NCBI RefSeq assembly: GCF_050948215.1
Contig: NW_027488630.1
Span: 248,001 to 312,000, forward strand
Direction of reading: 5' to 3'
Source: Halictus rubicundus
Lineage: Eukaryota > Arthropoda > Insecta > Hymenoptera > Halictidae
DNA: 64,000 nucleotides
In this document: positions 1 through 15,200 of the stretch, in pieces
Position numbering within the stretch: position 1 is the stretch's first letter
Layout: every line of letters starts with the position of its first letter
Notes under the pieces: model-generated
Databases searched by the model: none
Seen by the model: the letters and a program-made list of their open reading frames with translations, nothing else
What the model was told of the DNA's origin: nothing
Position numbers and translations under genes: made by a program

Positions 1-390
1 CAAATAATGGACGGATGTACTACTGCGTCGACACAACTCTGGAAATTTTTCCAAGTCCCACCGCTAAGAGGAAACTTTTTCCGTATCGGTCCTAGACGAT
101 TTTAGACGTGATATCACTGTAATATAGACGGTTTCTAACAATATATATCATAACACCAAACTCGCTACTACTATTATTTACCGAGTTATTAGCTAATAAT
201 GGACGGATGTACTACTCCGTCGACACAACTCTGGAAATTTTTCCAAGTCCCACCGCTAAGAGGAAACTTTTTCCGTATCGGTCCTAGACAATTTTCGACG
301 TGATATCACTGTAATATAGACGGTTTCTAACAATATATATCATAATACCAAACTCGCTACTACTATTATTTACCGAGTTATTAGCTAATA

Positions 391-3300
391 ATGGACGGAT
401 GTACTACTCCGTCGACACAACTCTGGAAATTTTTCCAAGTCCCACCGCCAAGGGGAAACTTTTTCCGTATCGGTCATGGACGATTTTAGACGTGATATCA
501 CTGTAATATAGACGGTTTCTAACAATATATATCATAACACCAAACTCGCTACTACTATTATTTACCGAGTTATTAGCAAATAATGGACGGATGTACTACT
601 CCGTCGACACAACTCAGGAAATTTTACCAAGTCCCACCGCTAAGGGGAAACTTTTTCCGTATCGGTCCTAGACGATTTTAGACCTGATATCACTGTAATA
701 TAGACGGTTTCTAACAATATATATCATAACACCAAACTCGCTACTACTATTATTTACCGAGTTATTAGCAAATAATGGACGGATGTACTACTGCGTCGAC
801 ACAACTCTGGAAATTTTTCCAAGTCCCACCGCTAAGAGGAAACTTTTTCCGTATCGGTCCTAGACGATTTTAGACGTGATATCACTGTAATATAGACGGT
901 TTCTAACAATATATCATAACACCAAACTCGCTTCTACTATTATTTACCGAGTTATTAGCTAATAATGGACGGATGTACTACTCCGTCGACACAACTCTGG
1001 AAATTTTTCCAAGTCCCACCGCTAAGAGGAAACTTTTTCCGTATCGGTCCTAGACTATTTTCGACGTGATATCACTGTAATATAGACGGTTTCTAACAAT
1101 ATATATCATAACACCAAACTCGCTACTACTATTATTTACCGAGTTATTAGCAAATAATGGACGGATGTACTACTCCGTCGACACAACTCTGGAAATTTTA
1201 CCAAGTCCCATCGCTCAGAGGAAACTTTTTCCGTATCCGTCATGGACGATTTTAGACGTGATATCACTGTCATATAGACGGTATCTAACAATATATACCA
1301 TAACACCAAACTCGCTACTACTATTATTTACCGAGTTATTAGCAAATAATGGACGGATGTATTACTCCGTCGACACAACTCTGGAAATTTTATCAAGTCC
1401 CATCGCTAAGAGGAATCTTTTTCCGTATCGGTCCTAGACGATTTTAGACGTGATATCACTGGAATATAGACGGTTTCTAACAATATATATTATAACACCA
1501 AACTCGCTACTACTATTATTTACCTAGTTATTAGCAAATAATGGACGGATGTACTACTCCGTCGACACAACTCTGGAAATTTTACCAAGTCCCATCGCTA
1601 AGAGGAATCTTTTTCCGTGTCGGTCCTAGACGATTTTAGACGTGATATCACTGTAATATAGACGGTTTCTAACAATATATATCATAACACCAAACTCGCT
1701 ACTACTATTATTTACCGAGTTATTAGCTAATAATGGACGGATGTACTACTCCGTCGACACAACTCTGGAAATTTTTCCAAGTCCCACCGCTAAGAGGAAA
1801 CTTTTTCCGTATCGGTCCTAGACTATTTTCGACGTGATATCACTGTAATATAGACGGTTTCTAACAATATATATCATAACACCAAACTCGCTACTACTGT
1901 TATTTACCGAGTTATTAGCTAATAATGGACGGATGTACTACTCCGTCGACACAACTCTGGAAATTTTTCCAAGTCCCATCGCTCAGAGGAAACTTTTTCC
2001 GTATCGGTCATGGACGATTTTAGACGTGATATCACTGTCATATAGACGGTTTCTAACAATATATACCATAACACCAAACTCGCTACTACTATTATTTACC
2101 GAGTTATTAGCAAATAATGGACGGATGTACTACTCCGTCGACACAACTCAGGAAATTTTACCAAGTCCCACCGCTAAGAGGAAACTTTTTCCGTATCGGT
2201 CATGGACGATTTTAGACGTGATATCACTGTAATATAGACGGTTTCTAACAATATATATCATAACACCAAACTCGCTACTACTATTATTTACCGAGTTATT
2301 AGCTAATAATGGACGGATGTACTACTCCGTCGACACAACTCTGGATATTTTTCCAAGTCCCACCGCCAAGGGGAAACTTTTTCCGTATCGGTCATCGACG
2401 ATTTTAGACGTGATATCACTGTAATATAGACGGTTTCTAACAATATATATCATAACACCAAACTCGCTACTACTATTATTTACCGAGTTATTAGCTAATA
2501 ATGGACGGATGTACTACTCCGTCGACACAACTCTGGAAATTTTTCCAAGTCCCACCGCTAAGAGGAAACTTTTTCCGTATCGGTCCTAGACGATTTTAGA
2601 CGTGATATCACTGTAATATAGACGGTTTCTAACAATATATCATAACACCAAACTCGCTTCTACTATTATTTACCGAGTTATTAGCTAATAATGGACGGAT
2701 GTACTACTCCGTCGACACAACTCTGGAAATTTTTCCAAGTCCCACCGCTAAGAGGAAACTTTTTCCGTATCGGTCCTAGACTATTTTCGACGTGATATCA
2801 CTGTAATATAGACGGTTTCTAACAATATATATCATAACACCAAACTCGCTACTACTATTATTTACCGAGTTATTAGCTAATAATGGACGGATGTACTACT
2901 CCGTCGACACAACTCTGGAAATTTTTCCAAGTCCCACCGCTAAGAGGAAACTTTTTCCGTATCGGTCCTAGACTATTTTCGACGTGATATCACTGTAATA
3001 TAGACGGTTTCTAACAATATATATCATAACACCAAACTCGCTACTACTATTATTTACCGAGTTATTAGCTAATAATGGACGGATGTACTACTCCGTCGAC
3101 ACAACTCTGGAAATTTTACCAAGTCCCATCGCTCAGAGGAAACTTTTTCCGTATCGGTCATGGACGATTTTAGACGTGATATCACTGTAATATAGACGGT
3201 TTCTAACAATATATATCATAACACCAAACTCGCTACTACTATTATTTACCGAGTTATTAGCAAATAATGGACGGATGTACTACTCCGTCGACACAACTCT

Positions 3301-5568
3301 GGAAATTTTACCAAGTCCCATCGCTCAGAGGAAACTTTTTCCGTATCCGTCATGGACGATTTTAGACGTGATATCACTGTCATATAGACGGTTTCTAACA
3401 ATATATACCATAACACCAAACTCGCTACTACTATTATTTACCGAGTTATTAGCTAATAATGGACGGATGTACTACTCCGTCGACACAACTCTGGAAATTT
3501 TTCCAAGTCCCACCGCCAAGGGGAAACTTTTTCCGTATCGGTCATGGACGATTTTAGACGTGATATCACTGTAATATAGACGGTTTCTAACAATATATAT
3601 CATAACACCAAACTCGCTACTACTATTATTTACCGAGTTATTAGCAAATAATGGACGGATGTACTACTCCGTCGACACAACTCAGGAAATTTTACCAAGT
3701 CCCACCGCTAAGGGGAAACTTTTTCCGTATCGGTCCTAGACGATTTTAGACCTGATATCACTGTAATATAGACGGTTTCTAACAATATATATCATAACAC
3801 CAAACTCGCTACTACTATTATTTACCGAGTTATTAGCAAATAATGGACGGATGTACTACTGCGTCGACACAACTCTGGAAATTTTTCCAAGTCCCACCGC
3901 TAAGAGGAAACTTTTTCCGTATCGGTCCTAGACGATTTTAGACGTGATATCACTGTAATATAGACGGTTTCTAACAATATATCATAACACCAAACTCGCT
4001 TCTACTATTATTTACCGAGTTATTAGCTAATAATGGACGGATGTACTACTCCGTCGACACAACTCTGGAAATTTTTCCAAGTCCCACCGCTAAGAGGAAA
4101 CTTTTTCCGTATCGGTCCTAGACTATTTTCGACGTGATATCACTGTAATATAGACGGTTTCTAACAATATATATCATAACACCAAACTCGCTACTACTAT
4201 TATTTACCGAGTTATTAGCAAATAATGGACGGATGTACTACTCCGTCGACACAACTCTGGAAATTTTACCAAGTCCCATCGCTCAGAGGAAACTTTTTCC
4301 GTATCCGTCATGGACGATTTTAGACGTGATATCACTGTCATATAGACGGTATCTAACAATATATACCATAACACCAAACTCGCTACTACTATTATTTACC
4401 GAGTTATTAGCAAATAATGGACGGATGTATTACTCCGTCGACACAACTCTGGAAATTTTATCAAGTCCCATCGCTAAGAGGAATCTTTTTCCGTATCGGT
4501 CCTAGACGATTTTAGACGTGATATCACTGGAATATAGACGGTTTCTAACAATATATATTATAACACCAAACTCGCTACTACTATTATTTACCTAGTTATT
4601 AGCAAATAATGGACGGATGTACTACTCCGTCGACACAACTCTGGAAATTTTACCAAGTCCCATCGCTAAGAGGAATCTTTTTCCGTGTCGGTCCTAGACG
4701 ATTTTAGACGTGATATCACTGTAATATAGACGGTTTCTAACAATATATATCATAACACCAAACTCGCTACTACTATTATTTACCGAGTTATTAGCTAATA
4801 ATGGACGGATGTACTACTCCGTCGACACAACTCTGGAAATTTTTCCAAGTCCCACCGCTAAGAGGAAACTTTTTCCGTATCGGTCCTAGACTATTTTCGA
4901 CGTGATATCACTGTAATATAGACGGTTTCTAACAATATATATCATAACACCAAACTCGCTACTACTGTTATTTACCGAGTTATTAGCTAATAATGGACGG
5001 ATGTACTACTCCGTCGACACAACTCTGGAAATTTTTCCAAGTCCCATCGCTCAGAGGAAACTTTTTCCGTATCGGTCATGGACGATTTTAGACGTGATAT
5101 CACTGTCATATAGACGGTTTCTAACAATATATACCATAACACCAAACTCGCTACTACTATTATTTACCGAGTTATTAGCAAATAATGGACGGATGTACTA
5201 CTCCGTCGACACAACTCAGGAAATTTTACCAAGTCCCACCGCTAAGAGGAAACTTTTTCCGTATCGGTCATGGACGATTTTAGACGTGATATCACTGTAA
5301 TATAGACGGTTTCTAACAATATATATCATAACACCAAACTCGCTACTACTATTATTTACCGAGTTATTAGCTAATAATGGACGGATGTACTACTCCGTCG
5401 ACACAACTCTGGATATTTTTCCAAGTCCCACCGCCAAGGGGAAACTTTTTCCGTATCGGTCATCGACGATTTTAGACGTGATATCACTGTAATATAGACG
5501 GTTTCTAACAATATATATCATAACACCAAACTCGCTACTACTATTATTTACCGAGTTATTAGCTAATA
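391..5568 (+). repeat. Higher-order repeat domain 1 (3,068-bp offset)
   Basis: The ordered series of monomer variants at 391-2502 recurs at 3459-5570, exactly 3,068 bp later (16 monomers minus two 2-bp losses). Open stretches starting at 1165 and 1933 reappear at 4233 and 5001 with identical translations. The series 3275-5570 recurs once more at 12297-14592 (offset 9,022 bp). This shows block amplification by unequal exchange or a similar process, not monomer-by-monomer growth. Confidence 0.85.
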
Positions 5569-8500
5569 ATGGACGGATGTACTACTCCGTCGACACAACT
5601 CTGGAAATTTTTCCAAGTCCCACCGCTAAGAGGAAACTTTTTCCGTATCGGTCCTAGACTATTTTCGACGTGATATCACTGTAATATAGACGGTTTCTAA
5701 CAATATATATCATAACACCAAACTCGCTACTACTATTATTTACCGAGTTATTAGCTAATAATGGACGGATGTACTACTCCGTCGACACAACTCTGGATAT
5801 TTTTCCAAGTCCCACCGCCAGGGGGAAACTTTTTCCGTATCGGTCATCGACGATTTTAGACGTGATATCACTGTAATATAGACGGTTTCTAACAATATAT
5901 ATCATAACACCAAACTCGCTACTACTATTATTTACCGAGTTATTAGCTAATAATGGACGGATGTACTACTCCGTCGACACAACTCTGGAAATTTTTCCAA
6001 GTCCCACCGCTAAGAGGAAACTTTTTCCGTATCGGTCCTAGACTATTTTCGACGTGATATCACTGTAATATAGACGGTTTCTAACAATATATATCATAAC
6101 ACCAAACTCGCTACTACTATTATTTACCGAGTTATTAGCTAATAATGGACGGATGTACTACTCCGTCGACACAACTCTGGAAATTTTACCAAGTCCCATC
6201 GCTCAGAGGAAACTTTTTCCGTATCGGTCATGGACGATTTTAGACGTGATATCACTGTAATATAGACGGTTTCTAACAATATATATCATAACACCAAACT
6301 CGCTACTACTATTATTTACCGAGTTATTAGCAAATAATGGACGGATGCACTACTCCGTCGACACAACTCTGGAAATTTTACCAAGTCCCATCGCTCAGAG
6401 GAAACTTTTTCCGTATCCGTCATGGACGATTTTAGACGTGATATCACTGTAATATAGACGGTTTCTAACAATATATATTATAACACCAAACTCGCTACTA
6501 CTATTATTTACCGAGTTATTAGCAAATAATGGACGGATGTACTACTCCGTCGACACAACTCTGGATATTTTTCCAAGTCCCACCGCCAAGGGGAAACTTT
6601 TTCCGTATCGGTCATGGACGATTTTAGACGTGATATCACTGTAATATAGACGGTTTCTAACAATATATATCATAACACCAAACTCGCTACTACTATTATT
6701 TACCGAGTTATTAGCTAATAATGGACGGATGTACTACTCCGTCGACACAACTCTGGATATTTTTCCAAGTCCCACCGCCAAGGGGAAACTTTTTCCGTAT
6801 CGGTCATCGACGATTTTAGACGTGATATCACTGTAATATAGACGGTTTCTAACAATATATATCATAACACCAAACTCGCTACTACTATTATTTACCGAGT
6901 TATTAGCTAATAATGGACGGATGTACTACTCCGTCGACACAACTCTGGAAATTTTTCCAAGTCCCACCGCTAAGAGGAAACTTTTTCCGTATCGGTCCTA
7001 GACTATTTTCGACGTGATATCACTGTAATATAGACGGTTTCTAACAATATATATCATAACACCAAACTCGCTACTACTATTATTTACCGAGTTATTAGCT
7101 AATAATGGACGGATGTACTACTCCGTCGACACAACTCTGGATATTTTTCCAAGTCCCACCGCCAGGGGGAAACTTTTTCCGTATCGGTCATCGACGATTT
7201 TAGACGTGATATCACTGTAATATAGACGGTTTCTAACAATATATATCATAACACCAAACTCGCTACTACTATTATTTACCGAGTTATTAGCTAATAATGG
7301 ACGGATGTACTACTCCGTCGACACAACTCTGGAAATTTTTCCAAGTCCCACCGCTAAGAGGAAACTTTTTCCGTATCGGTCCTAGACTATTTTCGACGTG
7401 ATATCACTGTAATATAGACGGTTTCTAACAATATATATCATAACACCAAACTCGCTACTACTATTATTTACCGAGTTATTAGCTAATAATGGACGGATGT
7501 ACTACTCCGTCGACACAACTCTGGAAATTTTACCAAGTCCCATCGCTCAGAGGAAACTTTTTCCGTATCGGTCATGGACGATTTTAGACGTGATATCACT
7601 GTAATATAGACGGTTTCTAACAATATATATCATAACACCAAACTCGCTACTACTATTATTTACCGAGTTATTAGCAAATAATGGACGGATGCACTACTCC
7701 GTCGACACAACTCTGGAAATTTTACCAAGTCCCATCGCTCAGAGGAAACTTTTTCCGTATCCGTCATGGACGATTTTAGACGTGATATCACTGTAATATA
7801 GACGGTTTCTAACAATATATATTATAACACCAAACTCGCTACTACTATTATTTACCGAGTTATTAGCAAATAATGGACGGATGTACTACTCCGTCGACAC
7901 AACTCTGGATATTTTTCCAAGTCCCACCGCCAAGGGGAAACTTTTTCCGTATCGGTCATGGACGATTTTAGACGTGATATCACTGTAATATAGACGGTTT
8001 CTAACAATATATATCATAACACCAAACTCGCTACTACTATTATTTACCGAGTTATTAGCTAATAATGGACGGATGTACTACTCCGTCGACACAACTCTGG
8101 ATATTTTTCCAAGTCCCACCGCCAAGGGGAAACTTTTTCCGTATCGGTCATCGACGATTTTAGACGTGATATCACTGTAATATAGACGGTTTCTAACAAT
8201 ATATATCATAACACCAAACTCGCTACTACTATTATTTACCGAGTTATTAGCTAATAATGGACGGATGTACTACTCCGTCGACACAACTCTGGATATTTTT
8301 CCAAGTCCCACCGCCAAGGGGAAACTTTTTCCGTATCGGTCATCGACGATTTTAGACGTGATATCACTGTAATATAGACGGTTTCTAACAATATATATCA
8401 TAACACCAAACTCGCTACTACTATTATTTACCGAGTTATTAGCTAATAATGGACGGATGTACTACTCCGTCGACACAACTCTGGAAATTTTTCCAAGTCC

Positions 8501-11500
8501 CACCGCTAAGAGGAAACTTTTTCCGTATCGGTCCTAGACTATTTTCGACGTGATATCACTGTAATATAGACGGTTTCTAACAATATATATCATAACACCA
8601 AACTCGCTACTACTATTATTTACCGAGTTATTAGCTAATAATGGACGGATGTACTACTCCGTCGACACAACTCTGGATATTTTTCCAAGTCCCACCGCCA
8701 GGGGGAAACTTTTTCCGTATCGGTCATCGACGATTTTAGACGTGATATCACTGTAATATAGACGGTTTCTAACAATATATATCATAACACCAAACTCGCT
8801 ACTACTATTATTTACCGAGTTATTAGCTAATAATGGACGGATGTACTACTCCGTCGACACAACTCTGGAAATTTTTCCAAGTCCCACCGCTAAGAGGAAA
8901 CTTTTTCCGTATCGGTCCTAGACTATTTTCGACGTGATATCACTGTAATATAGACGGTTTCTAACAATATATATCATAACACCAAACTCGCTACTACTAT
9001 TATTTACCGAGTTATTAGCTAATAATGGACGGATGTACTACTCCGTCGACACAACTCTGGAAATTTTACCAAGTCCCATCGCTCAGAGGAAACTTTTTCC
9101 GTATCGGTCATGGACGATTTTAGACGTGATATCACTGTAATATAGACGGTTTCTAACAATATATATCATAACACCAAACTCGCTACTACTATTATTTACC
9201 GAGTTATTAGCAAATAATGGACGGATGCACTACTCCGTCGACACAACTCTGGAAATTTTACCAAGTCCCATCGCTCAGAGGAAACTTTTTCCGTATCCGT
9301 CATGGACGATTTTAGACGTGATATCACTGTAATATAGACGGTTTCTAACAATATATATTATAACACCAAACTCGCTACTACTATTATTTACCGAGTTATT
9401 AGCAAATAATGGACGGATGTACTACTCCGTCGACACAACTCTGGATATTTTTCCAAGTCCCACCGCCAAGGGGAAACTTTTTCCGTATCGGTCATGGACG
9501 ATTTTAGACGTGATATCACTGTAATATAGACGGTTTCTAACAATATATATCATAACACCAAACTCGCTACTACTATTATTTACCGAGTTATTAGCTAATA
9601 ATGGACGGATGTACTACTCCGTCGACACAACTCTGGATATTTTTCCAAGTCCCACCGCCAAGGGGAAACTTTTTCCGTATCGGTCATCGACGATTTTAGA
9701 CGTGATATCACTGTAATATAGACGGTTTCTAACAATATATATCATAACACCAAACTCGCTACTACTATTATTTACCGAGTTATTAGCTAATAATGGACGG
9801 ATGTACTACTCCGTCGACACAACTCTGGAAATTTTTCCAAGTCCCACCGCTAAGAGGAAACTTTTTCCGTATCGGTCCTAGACTATTTTCGACGTGATAT
9901 CACTGTAATATAGACGGTTTCTAACAATATATATCATAACACCAAACTCGCTACTACTATTATTTACCGAGTTATTAGCTAATAATGGACGGATGTACTA
10001 CTCCGTCGACACAACTCTGGATATTTTTCCAAGTCCCACCGCCAGGGGGAAACTTTTTCCGTATCGGTCATCGACGATTTTAGACGTGATATCACTGTAA
10101 TATAGACGGTTTCTAACAATATATATCATAACACCAAACTCGCTACTACTATTATTTACCGAGTTATTAGCTAATAATGGACGGATGTACTACTCCGTCG
10201 ACACAACTCTGGAAATTTTTCCAAGTCCCACCGCTAAGAGGAAACTTTTTCCGTATCGGTCCTAGACTATTTTCGACGTGATATCACTGTAATATAGACG
10301 GTTTCTAACAATATATATCATAACACCAAACTCGCTACTACTATTATTTACCGAGTTATTAGCTAATAATGGACGGATGTACTACTCCGTCGACACAACT
10401 CTGGAAATTTTACCAAGTCCCATCGCTCAGAGGAAACTTTTTCCGTATCGGTCATGGACGATTTTAGACGTGATATCACTGTAATATAGACGGTTTCTAA
10501 CAATATATATCATAACACCAAACTCGCTACTACTATTATTTACCGAGTTATTAGCAAATAATGGACGGATGCACTACTCCGTCGACACAACTCTGGAAAT
10601 TTTACCAAGTCCCATCGCTCAGAGGAAACTTTTTCCGTATCCGTCATGGACGATTGTAGACGTGATATCACTGTAATATAGACGGTTTCTAACAATATAT
10701 ATTATAACACCAAACTCGCTACTACTATTATTTACCGAGTTATTAGCAAATAATGGACGGATGTACTACTCCGTCGACACAACTCTGGATATTTTTCCAA
10801 GTCCCACCGCCAAGGGGAAACTTTTTCCGTATCGGTCATGGACGATTTTAGACGTGATATCACTGTAATATAGACGGTTTCTAACAATATATATCATAAC
10901 ACCAAACTCGCTACTACTATTATTTACCGAGTTATTAGCTAATAATGGACGGATGTACTACTCCGTCGACACAACTCTGGATATTTTTCCAAGTCCCACC
11001 GCCAAGGGGAAACTTTTTCCGTATCGGTCATCGACGATTTTAGACGTGATATCACTGTAATATAGACGGTTTCTAACAATATATATCATAACACCAAACT
11101 CGCTACTACTATTATTTACCGAGTTATTAGCTAATAATGGACGGATGTACTACTCCGTCGACACAACTCTGGAAATTTTTCCAAGTCCCACCGCTAAGAG
11201 GAAACTTTTTCCGTATCGGTCCTAGACTATTTTCGACGTGATATCACTGTAATATAGACGGTTTCTAACAATATATATCATAACACCAAACTCGCTACTA
11301 CTATTATTTACCGAGTTATTAGCTAATAATGGACGGATGTACTACTCCGTCGACACAACTCTGGATATTTTTCCAAGTCCCACCGCCAGGGGGAAACTTT
11401 TTCCGTATCGGTCATCGACGATTTTAGACGTGATATCACTGTAATATAGACGGTTTCTAACAATATATATCATAACACCAAACTCGCTACTACTATTATT

Positions 11501-12290
11501 TACCGAGTTATTAGCTAATAATGGACGGATGTACTACTCCGTCGACACAACTCTGGAAATTTTTCCAAGTCCCACCGCTAAGAGGAAACTTTTTCCGTAT
11601 CGGTCCTAGACTATTTTCGACGTGATATCACTGTAATATAGACGGTTTCTAACAATATATATCATAACACCAAACTCGCTACTACTATTATTTACCGAGT
11701 TATTAGCTAATAATGGACGGATGTACTACTCCGTCGACACAACTCTGGAAATTTTACCAAGTCCCATCGCTCAGAGGAAACTTTTTCCGTATCGGTCATG
11801 GACGATTTTAGACGTGATATCACTGTAATATAGACGGTTTCTAACAATATATATCATAACACCAAACTCGCTACTACTATTATTTACCGAGTTATTAGCA
11901 AATAATGGACGGATGCACTACTCCGTCGACACAACTCTGGAAATTTTACCAAGTCCCATCGCTCAGAGGAAACTTTTTCCGTATCCGTCATGGACGATTT
12001 TAGACGTGATATCACTGTAATATAGACGGTTTCTAACAATATATATTATAACACCAAACTCGCTACTACTATTATTTACCGAGTTATTAGCAAATAATGG
12101 ACGGATGTACTACTCCGTCGACACAACTCTGGATATTTTTCCAAGTCCCACCGCCAAGGGGAAACTTTTTCCGTATCGGTCATGGACGATTTTAGACGTG
12201 ATATCACTGTAATATAGACGGTTTCTAACAATATATATCATAACACCAAACTCGCTACTACTATTATTTACCGAGTTATTAGCAAATAAT
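5569..12290 (+). repeat. Higher-order repeat domain 2 (7-monomer, 1,344-bp unit)
   Basis: Seven monomer variants repeat in fixed order. The marker monomer with GGATGCACTACT starts at 6337, 7681, 9217, 10561 and 11905: spacings of 1,344 bp, except one of 1,536 bp. That longer unit carries one extra monomer (about 8257-8448), a direct duplicate of its neighbour of the GCCAAGGGG/CATCGA type. Five units, the last slightly short. Confidence 0.88.
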
Positions 12291-15200
12291 GGACGGATGT
12301 ACTACTCCGTCGACACAACTCTGGAAATTTTACCAAGTCCCATCGCTCAGAGGAAACTTTTTCCGTATCCGTCATGGACGATTTTAGACGTGATATCACT
12401 GTCATATAGACGGTTTCTAACAATATATACCATAACACCAAACTCGCTACTACTATTATTTACCGAGTTATTAGCTAATAATGGACGGATGTACTACTCC
12501 GTCGACACAACTCTGGAAATTTTTCCAAGTCCCACCGCCAAGGGGAAACTTTTTCCGTATCGGTCATGGACGATTTTAGACGTGATATCACTGTAATATA
12601 GACGGTTTCTAACAATATATATCATAACACCAAACTCGCTACTACTATTATTTACCGAGTTATTAGCAAATAATGGACGGATGTACTACTCCGTCGACAC
12701 AACTCAGGAAATTTTACCAAGTCCCACCGCTAAGGGGAAACTTTTTCCGTATCGGTCCTAGACGATTTTAGACCTGATATCACTGTAATATAGACGGTTT
12801 CTAACAATATATATCATAACACCAAACTCGCTACTACTATTATTTACCGAGTTATTAGCAAATAATGGACGGATGTACTACTGCGTCGACACAACTCTGG
12901 AAATTTTTCCAAGTCCCACCGCTAAGAGGAAACTTTTTCCGTATCGGTCCTAGACGATTTTAGACGTGATATCACTGTAATATAGACGGTTTCTAACAAT
13001 ATATCATAACACCAAACTCGCTTCTACTATTATTTACCGAGTTATTAGCTAATAATGGACGGATGTACTACTCCGTCGACACAACTCTGGAAATTTTTCC
13101 AAGTCCCACCGCTAAGAGGAAACTTTTTCCGTATCGGTCCTAGACTATTTTCGACGTGATATCACTGTAATATAGACGGTTTCTAACAATATATATCATA
13201 ACACCAAACTCGCTACTACTATTATTTACCGAGTTATTAGCAAATAATGGACGGATGTACTACTCCGTCGACACAACTCTGGAAATTTTACCAAGTCCCA
13301 TCGCTCAGAGGAAACTTTTTCCGTATCCGTCATGGACGATTTTAGACGTGATATCACTGTCATATAGACGGTATCTAACAATATATACCATAACACCAAA
13401 CTCGCTACTACTATTATTTACCGAGTTATTAGCAAATAATGGACGGATGTATTACTCCGTCGACACAACTCTGGAAATTTTATCAAGTCCCATCGCTAAG
13501 AGGAATCTTTTTCCGTATCGGTCCTAGACGATTTTAGACGTGATATCACTGGAATATAGACGGTTTCTAACAATATATATTATAACACCAAACTCGCTAC
13601 TACTATTATTTACCTAGTTATTAGCAAATAATGGACGGATGTACTACTCCGTCGACACAACTCTGGAAATTTTACCAAGTCCCATCGCTAAGAGGAATCT
13701 TTTTCCGTGTCGGTCCTAGACGATTTTAGACGTGATATCACTGTAATATAGACGGTTTCTAACAATATATATCATAACACCAAACTCGCTACTACTATTA
13801 TTTACCGAGTTATTAGCTAATAATGGACGGATGTACTACTCCGTCGACACAACTCTGGAAATTTTTCCAAGTCCCACCGCTAAGAGGAAACTTTTTCCGT
13901 ATCGGTCCTAGACTATTTTCGACGTGATATCACTGTAATATAGACGGTTTCTAACAATATATATCATAACACCAAACTCGCTACTACTGTTATTTACCGA
14001 GTTATTAGCTAATAATGGACGGATGTACTACTCCGTCGACACAACTCTGGAAATTTTTCCAAGTCCCATCGCTCAGAGGAAACTTTTTCCGTATCGGTCA
14101 TGGACGATTTTAGACGTGATATCACTGTCATATAGACGGTTTCTAACAATATATACCATAACACCAAACTCGCTACTACTATTATTTACCGAGTTATTAG
14201 CAAATAATGGACGGATGTACTACTCCGTCGACACAACTCAGGAAATTTTACCAAGTCCCACCGCTAAGAGGAAACTTTTTCCGTATCGGTCATGGACGAT
14301 TTTAGACGTGATATCACTGTAATATAGACGGTTTCTAACAATATATATCATAACACCAAACTCGCTACTACTATTATTTACCGAGTTATTAGCTAATAAT
14401 GGACGGATGTACTACTCCGTCGACACAACTCTGGATATTTTTCCAAGTCCCACCGCCAAGGGGAAACTTTTTCCGTATCGGTCATCGACGATTTTAGACG
14501 TGATATCACTGTAATATAGACGGTTTCTAACAATATATATCATAACACCAAACTCGCTACTACTATTATTTACCGAGTTATTAGCTAATAATGGACGGAT
14601 GTACTACTCCGTCGACACAACTCTGGAAATTTTTCCAAGTCCCACCGCTAAGAGGAAACTTATTCCGTATCGGTCCTAGACTATTTTCGACGTGATATCA
14701 CTGTAATATAGACGGTTTCTAACAATATATATCATAACACCAAACTCGCTACTACTATTATTTACCGAGTTATTAGCTAATAATGGACGGATGTACTACT
14801 CCGTCGACACAACTCTGGATATTTTTCCAAGTCCCACCGCCAGGGGGAAACTTTTTCCGTATCGGTCATCGACGATTTTAGACGTGATATCACTGTAATA
14901 TAGACGGTTTCTAACAATATATATCATAACACCAAACTCGCTACTACTATTATTTACCGAGTTATTAGCTAATAATGGACGGATGTACTACTCCGTCGAC
15001 ACAACTCTGGAAATTTTTCCAAGTCCCACCGCTAAGAGGAAACTTTTTCCGTATCGGTCCTAGACTATTTTCGACGTGATATCACTGTAATATAGACGGT
15101 TTCTAACAATATATATCATAACACCAAACTCGCTACTACTATTATTTACCGAGTTATTAGCTAATAATGGACGGATGTACTACTCCGTCGACACAACTCT

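Noticed and set aside
1..200. CENP-B box in the satellite monomer
   Set aside because: I found no convincing match to the YTTCGTTGGAARCGGGA consensus in the monomer.
1165..5300. Repeated 90-99-codon ORFs (MYYSVDTT...) in the satellite
   Set aside because: The monomer is 192 bp, a multiple of three, so any open frame recurs. Stops appear or vanish with common variants (CCTAGA versus CATGGA, GTAATATAG versus GTCATATAG). No start context, intron or domain.
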